Shown one piece after another: positions 14,446 through 21,960 of a stretch of 25,226 nucleotides of DNA. The notes under the pieces were generated by a model. That model did not search any database, was not told the origin of the DNA, and worked only from the letters and a program-made list of their open reading frames with translations. The translations under genes and the position numbers were made by a program. The number at the start of each line of letters is the position of its first letter. Positions within the stretch are counted from its first letter, which is position 1. This stretch comes from UBA9619 sp964630665 (GTDB lineage Bacteria > Pseudomonadota > Gammaproteobacteria > Arenicellales > UBA868): contig CAZVVN010000051.1 in assembly GCA_964630665.1 (NCBI GenBank), forward strand, positions 1-25,226, given 5' to 3'.

Positions 14446-15609
14446 TCAAACCGATCCAAGACCGGTCAGATCTCCAGCTTGCGTTACAGCCAGGGCATTC
14501 CGATCAATAGTGCCGATATCCGGATACCCGATCTGGCCCAGGGTCAGTGCCACCTGCTCGGAAAGCAGGTCGACCAGCCGGAACACCCCGCGTTCGCCAG
14601 CTGCACCCGCTGCGTAGAGAAAAGCGCGGCCGAGCAGCACGAAATCCGCACCGAGCGCCAGTGCCTTGACGATGCCCTCGCCGCTGCGTACACCGCTGTC
14701 GAAAATCAGCGGATAGTCACTGCCCACGGCGGCCCTGATCTGCGGCAGCATATCAATTGCGGGCGGCGCCGCATCCAGTTGCCGTCCGCCATGGTTGGAC
14801 ACATAGACGGCGTCGGCACCGGCATCACGTATCCGCACCGCATCAGCCGGGGACATGACGCCCTTGAGGATCAGCTTGCCCTGCCATTGGTCCCGCAGAT
14901 GGTCCAGGAAATCCCAGTCAATGTGGCCACGGAGCTCATTGCGGGTGAAAGTCGTCTTCGCCTTCCCGGCATCAGGCAGCATCACGTTGGCGGGCTTCGG
15001 CACACCCTCTATCAGGGTCTGGAAGACCCAGGCCGGGTGCAGCGCAAAGTCGACGAAATTCCGGGGTTGCATCCTGAACGGCACCTCCAGACCATGCCGG
15101 CGCTCACGAATTCTCGCGGAAACCACCGGCACATCGACGGTCAGAACCAGATACTGATAACCCGCTTTCTCGGCCCGCGCCACCAGTTCCAGCGCACCTT
15201 CTACCGACGGCCCGACGTAGAGCTGAAACCAGGCGTTGTCGCCGGCCCGCTCCCGGGTCTCTTCGATCGTGCTCGAGCCGAATGTGGATAGACAGACCGG
15301 TATCCCGTAATGGACCGCAGCAGCAGCCAGCGCTTTGTCCGTACCGGGCCAGGCCAGATTACACATCCCCATCGGGGCGATGCCGAACGGCAGGCCCCAG
15401 TTTTGTCCCAGAAAAGGCTTTCCAAGAGTCTGTTCGCTGATGTCGACCAGCACCCTGGGCATCAGGCGGACACGCTCGAGCCGGTCGCAGTTCAGGTCAT
15501 TCGATATCTCGCTACCGGCAGCGCCGTCGACCAGGGCGAACGTGATCCCCGGCATGCGCCGCCGCGCCGCCCGGCGAAGATCATCCAGGCAATGGAAGGT
15601 TCGAGTCAT
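14446..15609 (-). CDS. FMN-dependent alpha-hydroxy-acid oxidase/dehydrogenase
   Basis: A 387-residue TIM-barrel flavoenzyme of the lactate dehydrogenase/glycolate oxidase family, oxidising 2-hydroxy acids to 2-oxo acids. Seen: APMGMCNLAWPGT (78-90), Tyr131 in QLYVG, Asp159 in TVDVPV, flavin Lys249 in LILKGV, and the active-site SNHGGRQLD (271-279) with base His273 and substrate Arg276. The N-terminal Tyr that contacts the substrate carboxylate in glycolate oxidase (usual F-D-Y-I-D-G) is Leu26 in 'FALVDGAAG'. The substrate may therefore differ from lactate or glycolate. ATG at 15609 is used, with AAGGA about 10 bases upstream; the earlier in-frame codon at 15672 would overlap the transporter gene's flank. 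The TPP enzyme follows at 28 bases. Confidence 0.92.
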   Translation of the reverse strand: MTRTFHCLDDLRRAARRRMPGITFALVDGAAGSEISNDLNCDRLERVRLMPRVLVDISEQTLGKPFLGQNWGLPFGIAPMGMCNLAWPGTDKALAAAAVHYGIPVCLSTFGSSTIEETRERAGDNAWFQLYVGPSVEGALELVARAEKAGYQYLVLTVDVPVVSARIRERRHGLEVPFRMQPRNFVDFALHPAWVFQTLIEGVPKPANVMLPDAGKAKTTFTRNELRGHIDWDFLDHLRDQWQGKLILKGVMSPADAVRIRDAGADAVYVSNHGGRQLDAAPPAIDMLPQIRAAVGSDYPLIFDSGVRSGEGIVKALALGADFVLLGRAFLYAAGAAGERGVFRLVDLLSEQVALTLGQIGYPDIGTIDRNALAVTQAGDLTGLGSV

Positions 15610-15689
15610 GTTCTGCTGATCCTTTGGTTGGTTCGAGACTTGCCGTCGACGGTGGTCCACACTGCAGCACATCAGGCTAGCGTATCAGT

Positions 15690-16580
15690 TTATCTCACCT
15701 TGCCCGCTTGGACGCGACTCTTGGCTTGAATTCGTGACAGGTAAACCCCTACCCCGACAATGAGGCCGATCCCCACCCAGGCCAGCAGGTCGGGGAGATC
15801 ACCAAACAGCCAGTGCCCCAGCAGCACCTGCATGATGATCTCCATATAGCGGAGCGGTGCCAGCAGCGAGGCCTCTGCGTAGTTGAAGGCACGGATCAGC
15901 AGCAGGTGGCCTGCGGCTCCGGCAGCGCCGATCACCAGCATCAGCAGCAGGTCTTCAAACGACGGTGTTACCCAGAACCAGGGCAGGAGCAGCGTCATCA
16001 GCACGAAACCGGCGACCGACTGCCAGCCCAGCATCACCAGTGGCGGGGTTACACCACTCAGCACCCGTGTGGAGAGAAAGTACAGGGCCCAGAACAGTGC
16101 GGCGGTGAGTGCCAGCAGGCTGGCCCAGTGAAACCCGGCAAAACCTGGCCGCATGATCAGCAGAACCGCCACAAATCCGATGGCCGCGGCAGCCCAGCGG
16201 TTCGGCGGAACTTCTTCGCGCAGAACCCACGGCGCCAGGGCCACCACGATGACCGCATCGAAGAAGATAATCGCGATGGCGTCCGCCAGCGGAATGTAAA
16301 CAATGGCGGCAAAGAAACATCCGGTGGCGAGCATCAGGAAAAAGCCCCGGCCCAGCTGCAGGACCGGTCGCGGCACCGACAATACACTGGTGCCGTGCCT
16401 GTAGAGCACCACCGGCAGTACCAGTAGAAAGTGAAAGAAGAACCGCGCCCAGATCAGCTGCAGAACAGGGTAGCGGCTGCTTAACAGCTTGGCTGCCGCA
16501 TCCATGAAAGGCACCACCAGCATAGCGGCCATCATCAACAGGATACCCGGTGAAATACCGCCGGTTATGCGATGAATCAA
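15690..16580 (-). CDS. EamA/DMT family transporter
   Basis: A 296-residue membrane protein with about ten hydrophobic segments arranged as two EamA repeats, the second starting near 'HWASLLALTAALFWALYF' (131-148), and ending in a basic cytoplasmic tail. Members mostly export metabolites. No ATG, GTG or other TTG occurs between the upstream SDR gene and the TTG at 16580, which has AGG 8 bases upstream; starting at the internal ATG near residue 16 would remove part of the first helix. The frame is open into the upstream SDR gene, but no start lies there. It sits 80 bases before the hydroxy-acid oxidase, so it may move a hydroxy or oxo acid used by the pathway. Confidence 0.88.
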   Translation of the reverse strand: MIHRITGGISPGILLMMAAMLVVPFMDAAAKLLSSRYPVLQLIWARFFFHFLLVLPVVLYRHGTSVLSVPRPVLQLGRGFFLMLATGCFFAAIVYIPLADAIAIIFFDAVIVVALAPWVLREEVPPNRWAAAAIGFVAVLLIMRPGFAGFHWASLLALTAALFWALYFLSTRVLSGVTPPLVMLGWQSVAGFVLMTLLLPWFWVTPSFEDLLLMLVIGAAGAAGHLLLIRAFNYAEASLLAPLRYMEIIMQVLLGHWLFGDLPDLLAWVGIGLIVGVGVYLSRIQAKSRVQAGKVR

Positions 16581-16668
16581 TGGTGTGACCTGCTGATCGA
16601 CTGCACTGATGGAAAGGACGGACCCGGTCAGTCTCGAGTGCCGACAAACAGCCGAGCCGAACCGGCTG

Positions 16669-17424
16669 TCAGAAGTGCGCCTCGCAGCCGCCGTCGACCG
16701 TCAGCACCTGGCCGGTGACGTAGGCCGCTTCCTCGGACGCCAGAAAAACCGCCGCGCCGGCGATCTCGTGGGGAACACCCCAGCGCCCCAGCGCAGTCCG
16801 ATTGCGCAGTTTCTCGCCAAGGGCCTGGTCGGCAACCATTTCCGCGTTGGTTTCGGTCGCAAAGAACCCGGGCGAGATCGCGTTGACCGTGATCCCGTCC
16901 GGCCCAAGCGCCGTAGCCAGCATCCGGGTGAGTGCTTCGAGCCCACCCTTGGAAGACGCATAGGACGGCCCGTGAACCAGGCCCAGTGCCGACGCCAGGG
17001 CACTCATGTTGATGATCCTTCCCCATTGCCTTCGGCGCATTAACTTGGCCGCTTCCCGGGCCAGCACAAACGCACTGGTTAGATTGACCTGCAACAAGGC
17101 CTGGTAATCATCCGCACTGATTTCATCGACAGATCTTCGGTCCCGCATGCCGACGTTGTTGATCAGGATGTCCAGCCGCCCGTGCGCTGATTCGATGGAC
17201 GCCAATGCCGCAAGCCGCTGCTCATCTTTCGCCACATCGAACAGCAGCGCTTCAGCGCTGCCGCCCGAATCCCGGATACGCGTGACTGCAGCAACCGCGT
17301 TAACTTCATCACGTCCATTGACCAGCACATGCGCCCCGGCACTGGCCAGCCCTTTTGCCATCTCGAAACCCAGGCCCCGGCCGCTGCCCGTGACCAGAGC
17401 GATCTTGCCTGTCAGATCAAACAT
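16669..17424 (-). CDS. SDR family oxidoreductase (NADP-type, gluconate 5-dehydrogenase-like)
   Basis: A 251-residue classical SDR. Seen: TGSGRGLG (12-19), Arg38 after beta-2 ('VNGRD'), which favours NADP, NNVG (89-92), Ser141, Tyr155 and Lys159 (YASSK), and terminal 'VDGGCEAHF'. The 'GRGLG' and 'NGRD' pattern is common in gluconate 5-dehydrogenase and 3-ketoacyl-reductase-like members; the exact substrate is not determined. The start ATG at 17424 follows the flavin oxidoreductase by 20 bases, so both are in one transcript; an in-frame start at 17460 would overlap that gene. It is distinct from the NAD-type SDR at 708-1466. Confidence 0.92.
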   Translation of the reverse strand: MFDLTGKIALVTGSGRGLGFEMAKGLASAGAHVLVNGRDEVNAVAAVTRIRDSGGSAEALLFDVAKDEQRLAALASIESAHGRLDILINNVGMRDRRSVDEISADDYQALLQVNLTSAFVLAREAAKLMRRRQWGRIINMSALASALGLVHGPSYASSKGGLEALTRMLATALGPDGITVNAISPGFFATETNAEMVADQALGEKLRNRTALGRWGVPHEIAGAAVFLASEEAAYVTGQVLTVDGGCEAHF

Positions 17425-17444
17425 ATGAAAAGAAGAATCTCCAC

Positions 17445-19493
17445 CTAGAAAGTCAGGCAAAGACGCATCGCGTCCAGCGTCGCGGCGGCGACATTGCGAC
17501 TGGTCACGGCATCGCCAATGCGGTGCAACTCATACTCTCCTTCAGACCTGGCACCTTCAACCTGCGGTCGGCCCGAAAGCAGCGCATCGAAATCGGTTAC
17601 GCCGTCGTTCACTGAGCCTGATCTTAACGCATGGTAGAGATCATCAGCAGGTCGCGTACCGCAATCAACCACCACTTGCGTCGTTGTCAGAATTATCTTT
17701 GCACCGTTCAGCTCGCTGATGAAGCATGCAGCCAACTCTCCTTTTTCGCTGCTAACCGATTCAAGACGGTGATCAAACAGGGTCTCCACACCACCTTCGA
17801 AGATCTGTCGGCGCCAGATGATTCTTTCGGAGTAGGCCAGCCCGGCAGCAAGAAAGCCGTCGATAGCGACCAACCGACACTTTTTACCGGCGGCAGCGAC
17901 CCTCTGGGCGCAAGAGGGTGCGGGGTGCAGCCCCGTGCCATCGTATATGACAACGTCGCTGCCGATCACCGCCTGCCGGGTGAGCAAGTCCCAGGTGCTG
18001 GTGCAGTGCTCAGCACCGTCGATGGAATCGATGTCCGGTGTTCCACCGGTGGCGATGATCACCACCTCCGGGTTCTCCCGCTGTACGTCACCGGGACCGG
18101 CGAGGGTGTCCGTGCGAAGCTCTACCCCCAACCGGGTGATCTCGCCTACACGCCAGTCGATCACCGCAGCAAGGTCAGCACGCCAGCTGCCGGTCGAAGC
18201 GATCAACAGCTGTCCACCGGGCTGACTCGCTGCTTCGAAAAGGATCACCTGATGGCCGCGCTCTGCCGACACCCGTGCGGCTTCAAGCCCGGCAGGACCA
18301 CCACCGACAACCACGATCCGGCGACCCGGCTCGTCGGACGGCGCGATAACCTGCGGCAGCTGCAGTTCGCGACCGGCCGCTGGATTGTGCAGGCAGGTAG
18401 GCCGATTGGCCGACATGCAGTGCGTCGCCCCAACGCAGGGGCGGATGCGCTCTTCCTGTCCGGTGCTCAGCTTGTTGACGATCTGCGGATCGGCAATGTG
18501 GGCCCGAGTCATCGCCACCAGATCGAGCAGATTTTCGGTAATCGCGTAGCGCGCTGTCGCGATGTCTGTGATGCGAGCTGCGTGAAACACCGGCAGGCCC
18601 ACGTGCTGTTTAAATTCGCCCACCCTTGCCAGCCAGGGGGCGATGGGTGAGGCCATACCCGGCATGTTGTCCACGGCGAGAGCCATCTCGGTGTCCATGG
18701 TGCCGTAGATTCCGTTGAAGAAATCGATCAGCCCGCTGGCCTCAAAATGGGAGGCGATCTCCAGGCATTCCTCAAAAGACAGATCCTCGCCGCCTTTCTC
18801 GTCCACCACGAAACGCAGCCCCACTACAAACGCATCCCCGACCTGGCGGCGGATTTCCTCGTGGACCAAGAGCCCGAAGCGGCAGCGGTTTTCCAGCGAT
18901 CCACCGAATTCATCCGTGCGTTGGTTGGTTTTGGGTGAGAGGAACTGGCCAATCAGGTGGGCCGAGGCAAGGGTTTCGATACCATCCAGCCCGCCTTCAA
19001 GACAGCGCCTGGCAGCCGAACCATACGCTTTGACGACCCGATTGATATCGTGCCGGTCCATCGCTTTGGGAATGCTTCGATGCAGGGTCTCCCTGATCGG
19101 TGATGGCGCGATCGCAGGCAGCCAGTCACCCGCGTAGGATTCGGCCCGGCGGCCCAGATGGCTGATCTGGCACATCAGTGCGCAGTCGTACTGATGTATT
19201 CTGGAAGAGAACTGCTCAAAGAACGGGATCACATCATCCGTGCCGACATTGATCTGACCGGCTGCCCAGAGCGAATCGCCTGACACCGAAGAAGACCCAC
19301 CGAACATCGTCAGGCCGAGTCCGCCGCGGGCTTTTTCCTCGTGATAAGCCTGGTAGGCGGCTTGTGGAAATCCACCTTCGTGCAGACCGCACAGGTGGCT
19401 GGTGCTCATGACACGGTTCTTCAGGGTCAAGTGCTTGAGTTTGAAAGGCTGCAGCAGAGGGTCAGTGTTACCGGACAACTCAGCTTTGCTCAT
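17445..19493 (-). CDS. NADH:flavin oxidoreductase of the TMADH/N-demethylase-like group
   Basis: A 682-residue enzyme with an FMN TIM barrel (1-350), an Fe-S loop and a C-terminal dinucleotide-binding region, the layout of trimethylamine dehydrogenase and 2,4-dienoyl-CoA reductase. Seen: DEFGGSLENR (194-203), the active-site segment 'IETLASAHLIGQF' with His179 as in glycine-betaine-type demethylases, Fe-S cysteines 353, 359 and 367 with Ala at 356 where the usual second Cys stands, and GGGPAG (397-402). 'CVGA..C' is known in N-methyl-amine or betaine demethylase relatives, so oxidative N-demethylation is the leading guess; dienoyl-CoA reduction is the alternative. The spacing before the last Cys is shorter than usual. 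Start ATG 19493 has CAGGAG 7 bases upstream. It heads the catabolic gene run. Confidence 0.9.
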   Translation of the reverse strand: MSKAELSGNTDPLLQPFKLKHLTLKNRVMSTSHLCGLHEGGFPQAAYQAYHEEKARGGLGLTMFGGSSSVSGDSLWAAGQINVGTDDVIPFFEQFSSRIHQYDCALMCQISHLGRRAESYAGDWLPAIAPSPIRETLHRSIPKAMDRHDINRVVKAYGSAARRCLEGGLDGIETLASAHLIGQFLSPKTNQRTDEFGGSLENRCRFGLLVHEEIRRQVGDAFVVGLRFVVDEKGGEDLSFEECLEIASHFEASGLIDFFNGIYGTMDTEMALAVDNMPGMASPIAPWLARVGEFKQHVGLPVFHAARITDIATARYAITENLLDLVAMTRAHIADPQIVNKLSTGQEERIRPCVGATHCMSANRPTCLHNPAAGRELQLPQVIAPSDEPGRRIVVVGGGPAGLEAARVSAERGHQVILFEAASQPGGQLLIASTGSWRADLAAVIDWRVGEITRLGVELRTDTLAGPGDVQRENPEVVIIATGGTPDIDSIDGAEHCTSTWDLLTRQAVIGSDVVIYDGTGLHPAPSCAQRVAAAGKKCRLVAIDGFLAAGLAYSERIIWRRQIFEGGVETLFDHRLESVSSEKGELAACFISELNGAKIILTTTQVVVDCGTRPADDLYHALRSGSVNDGVTDFDALLSGRPQVEGARSEGEYELHRIGDAVTSRNVAAATLDAMRLCLTF

Positions 19494-19500
19494 TGCATCT

Positions 19501-19506
19501 CTCCTG
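19501..19506 (-). promoter_or_regulatory. ribosome binding site that decides the flavin oxidoreductase start
   Basis: CAGGAG on the minus strand, 7 bases before the ATG at 19493. It excludes the seven-residue-longer start at 19514. Confidence 0.7.
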
Positions 19507-19660
19507 TCAGTCACGCTATCTCGGCCGTAGGCTGAACCGCTGCCCGGCCGGTAACAACGGGGCTTGGACGTGTTGGTTGATTATCTCCGGACCAGCGATT
19601 CAGAACCAGGCACAGGGTGCGTTTGTGGCGTGCAGCCCATCGTCGGCCGCGCTGCGACGC

Positions 19661-19666
19661 TATACT
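19661..19666 (+). promoter_or_regulatory. candidate -10 element of a possibly leaderless gene
   Basis: TATACT matches five of six bases of the sigma-70 -10 box and ends 8 bases before the ATG of the ferredoxin reductase at 19675. A transcript would start at or next to that ATG. No convincing -35 was found at 16-18 bases and no Shine-Dalgarno sequence precedes the ATG. Confidence 0.35.
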
Positions 19667-19674
19667 CGGGCGCC

Positions 19675-20718
19675 ATGACCATCAAGACAGATGTTGTGAT
19701 CATCGGTGCGGGCCCCAGCGGCCTGTTCCAGTGTTTTGAGCTCGGACTGCTGGGAATCGATGCCCATGTCGTCGATTCACTGCCCGTCATCGGCGGTCAA
19801 TGCACCATGCTGTACCCGGACAAAGCAATCTATGACATCCCGGCCCTGCCGATTGTCGGTGCCCAGGAACTGATCGACCGGCTGGCGGAACAACTCCAGC
19901 CTTTCGACCCCACCTACCACCTCGGACAGCGTGTTACCGATCTGGCCGTACAGGGCGACGGCTCCTTTGAGCTTTGTACCGAAGCCGGCACTTGTTTCCG
20001 CAGCCGTACGGTCGTCATCGCTGCCGGGCTCGGTGCCTTCAAGTCCCGACCCTTGCGACTGGCTGGAATTGAACCGTTTGAGCAGACCAACCTCCATTAT
20101 CATGTCGCAGACAAACAGCACTTCAAGGACAAGAAAGTCGTGATTCTGGGTGGCGGTGACTCAGCGCTGGACTGGGTGATCGAATTCTCCGAAAGCGCAG
20201 AACACATAACCATTGTCCACCGGCGAGATGAATTCCGTGCCGCACCAGCGTCAGTGAAGAAAATGCACCAGCTTGTCAATGACCCTTCAAAACCGGTGGA
20301 CTGCCTGATCGGACGAATCCCCAGTTACCGGGCCGACGGGGACAGAATCAGCGCAATCGAAGTCGCGCCATTCGGTGAAGGTGACTCGCGTTTCCTGGAA
20401 CTGGATGAACTGCTGGTGTTCTATGGCCTGTCGCCGGATCTTGGACCGATCGCCCAATGGGGCCTGGATATTGAGCGAAAACACATCAGCGTCAGCCTGG
20501 AGACCTTCCAGACCAACATTCCCGGAATCTACGCCATCGGCGACATTAACACCTATCCTGGGAAGAAGAAGCTGATCCTGAGCGGCTTCCATGAAGGCGC
20601 CCTGGCAGCCTTCGCCATCCAGCAGTACCTGGACCCCGAAACCAAACACAAGCTCCAGTACACGACCACGAGTTCAGCCCTCCAGAAACGCCTCGGTGTC
20701 GAAGACGCGTCCGAATGA
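19675..20718 (+). CDS. ferredoxin/flavodoxin-NADP reductase (thioredoxin-reductase-like type)
   Basis: A 347-residue flavoprotein that passes electrons between NADPH and ferredoxin or flavodoxin. Seen: FAD motif GAGPSG (11-16), GGQC (40-43), YDIPALP (53-59), NADPH motif GGGDSALD (159-166), the phosphate-binding arginines in HRRDEFR, the FAD-contacting 'AIGDINTYPGKKKLI', and the C-terminal 'TTTSSALQKRLGV' that stacks on the flavin in this family. No CxxC active site is present, so it is not a thioredoxin reductase. Upstream codons could extend it by 37 residues, but those look non-coding, and ATG 19675 matches the conserved family start. It is divergent from the demethylase-like gene and 101 bases before the AbrB-family gene. 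Confidence 0.94.
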   Translation: MTIKTDVVIIGAGPSGLFQCFELGLLGIDAHVVDSLPVIGGQCTMLYPDKAIYDIPALPIVGAQELIDRLAEQLQPFDPTYHLGQRVTDLAVQGDGSFELCTEAGTCFRSRTVVIAAGLGAFKSRPLRLAGIEPFEQTNLHYHVADKQHFKDKKVVILGGGDSALDWVIEFSESAEHITIVHRRDEFRAAPASVKKMHQLVNDPSKPVDCLIGRIPSYRADGDRISAIEVAPFGEGDSRFLELDELLVFYGLSPDLGPIAQWGLDIERKHISVSLETFQTNIPGIYAIGDINTYPGKKKLILSGFHEGALAAFAIQQYLDPETKHKLQYTTTSSALQKRLGVEDASE

Positions 20719-20819
20719 CACCGGATAGCTGTTACGGCAGACCAGGTTGAGCGTCTTTCCAAACCTGCATTGCCCGACCTTTCCGCCGCTATCTACGGCA
20801 GAAGTTTCACCCATGAGTC

Positions 20820-21893
20820 GTGCCCCCCGTTGTCCACGTGGCCATTGAACCCCGCGCGGTAAGAAACGTTCTGCTCAGCCTGGGTATCGGGTCGGCCGGC
20901 GGCTACATCTTCTACCGCTGGCATATGCCGCTGCCCTGGATGCTGGGCAGCATGATCTTTGTCTCAACCGCTGCCCTGATGGGCGCACCGGTTAGGCGCT
21001 ACATGCCGCTGAGAAACATTATGATCATTGTGCTCGGTATCCTCGTCGGAAGTTTCTTCACCGCAGAGGTCTTCAAGCAACTGGTCGCCTGGTCAGGCGC
21101 TGCACTGATCATGCTTGGTTACGTCGCCGTCACCACCGTGATTTCTCTCGCCGTTTTCCGCCGCATCGCTTTCATGGATCGAACCACTGCGTATTTCTCC
21201 AGTACACCGGGTGGCCTGGGTGTAATGGTCATTGCCGGTGAGCAGGCTGGCGGAGACACCCAGCAGATTCCGATTGCTCATGCAACCCGGGTGTTCCTGG
21301 TGGTACTTTGTGTCCCTCTATATTTCGTGTTTGCCGGCGACATCGATCCGGGCGCCGTGGGTCCTGTTCCCGGCTCCGAAACCGGATATCCCGACCATCG
21401 GGAAACATTGATTCTCCTGGTCTGTGGCCTGTCGGGTTATTTGATCGCGGCCCGGATCGGTCTGGCTTTCAGCCAATTCTTGGCCCCGTTGATCCTGGCA
21501 GGATTTGCTTATGCGCTGGGATGGGTGCAGACACCGCTGCCGGCACCCGTGATCACCGTTGCCCAGATCGTGATCGGCGCCGCTATCGGCGCACAGTTCC
21601 GCGGCATGCGCCTGGTCCGGATGTTCCGTCCAGCGATAGCCGCATGTATCGCAACCGCCATCATGCTGGTGATCGCAGCCGCCCTGGCGAGAATCACAGC
21701 ACCTTGGGTCGGCATTGAAGAACAAACACTACTGCTTGCGCTGGCGCCCGGTGGACTGGCCGAGATGAGCCTGATCGCGATATCGATGAATGCCGACCTT
21801 GCGTTTATCGCCACCATGCACATTCTGCGTATTACGTTGATCTCCGGAGCAGGACCGGCCTTTTTTCAGTACGTCCGCAAAAGATCGCGGTAG
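20820..21893 (+). CDS. AbrB-family membrane protein (PF05145-type)
   Basis: A 357-residue membrane protein with about ten hydrophobic segments in two repeats. Each repeat carries the family's conserved glycine-rich turn: 'FSSTPGGLGVMVI' in the first and 'LALAPGGLAEMSLIA' in the second. The family name comes from a duplicated membrane domain and not from the DNA-binding Bacillus AbrB, so annotation as a transcription regulator would be wrong; some members have been called ammonia-monooxygenase-like. Its transport role is not established. The start is GTG at 20820; the ATG at 20813 is in another frame and stops quickly. A later GTG near residue 7 is possible. It may be co-transcribed with the ferredoxin reductase. 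Confidence 0.88.
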   Translation: MPPVVHVAIEPRAVRNVLLSLGIGSAGGYIFYRWHMPLPWMLGSMIFVSTAALMGAPVRRYMPLRNIMIIVLGILVGSFFTAEVFKQLVAWSGAALIMLGYVAVTTVISLAVFRRIAFMDRTTAYFSSTPGGLGVMVIAGEQAGGDTQQIPIAHATRVFLVVLCVPLYFVFAGDIDPGAVGPVPGSETGYPDHRETLILLVCGLSGYLIAARIGLAFSQFLAPLILAGFAYALGWVQTPLPAPVITVAQIVIGAAIGAQFRGMRLVRMFRPAIAACIATAIMLVIAAALARITAPWVGIEEQTLLLALAPGGLAEMSLIAISMNADLAFIATMHILRITLISGAGPAFFQYVRKRSR

Positions 21894-21901
21894 TCCCATG
21901 A

Positions 21902-21916
21902 AACGCGTGAAGCGTT
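21902..21916. terminator. small hairpin between convergent genes
   Basis: AACGC and GCGTT pair around the loop GTGAA, in the 67-base space between the AbrB-family gene and the ABC ATPase, which converge. No T-run follows, so terminator function is uncertain. Confidence 0.22.
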
Positions 21917-21960
21917 CACTAGAGCTGCTGCCTGTGCTGGAACAGAATATCACCCAACGG

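Noticed and set aside
12825..14510. A 561-codon open frame on the + strand
   Set aside because: It lies antisense across the TPP enzyme, whose motifs are complete on the minus strand. The translated product is rich in Arg, Gln and His with no domain, as expected from a GC-rich shadow frame.
12696..15609. Mandelate dehydrogenase plus benzoylformate decarboxylase, or glycolate oxidase plus glyoxylate carboligase
   Set aside because: The TPP enzyme lacks the decarboxylase active-site His and keeps the Glu that glyoxylate carboligase has lost. The oxidase also lacks the usual substrate Tyr.
20820..21893. AbrB-type transcription regulator
   Set aside because: The protein is almost entirely hydrophobic with about ten membrane segments; the family name is historical and no DNA-binding domain is present.
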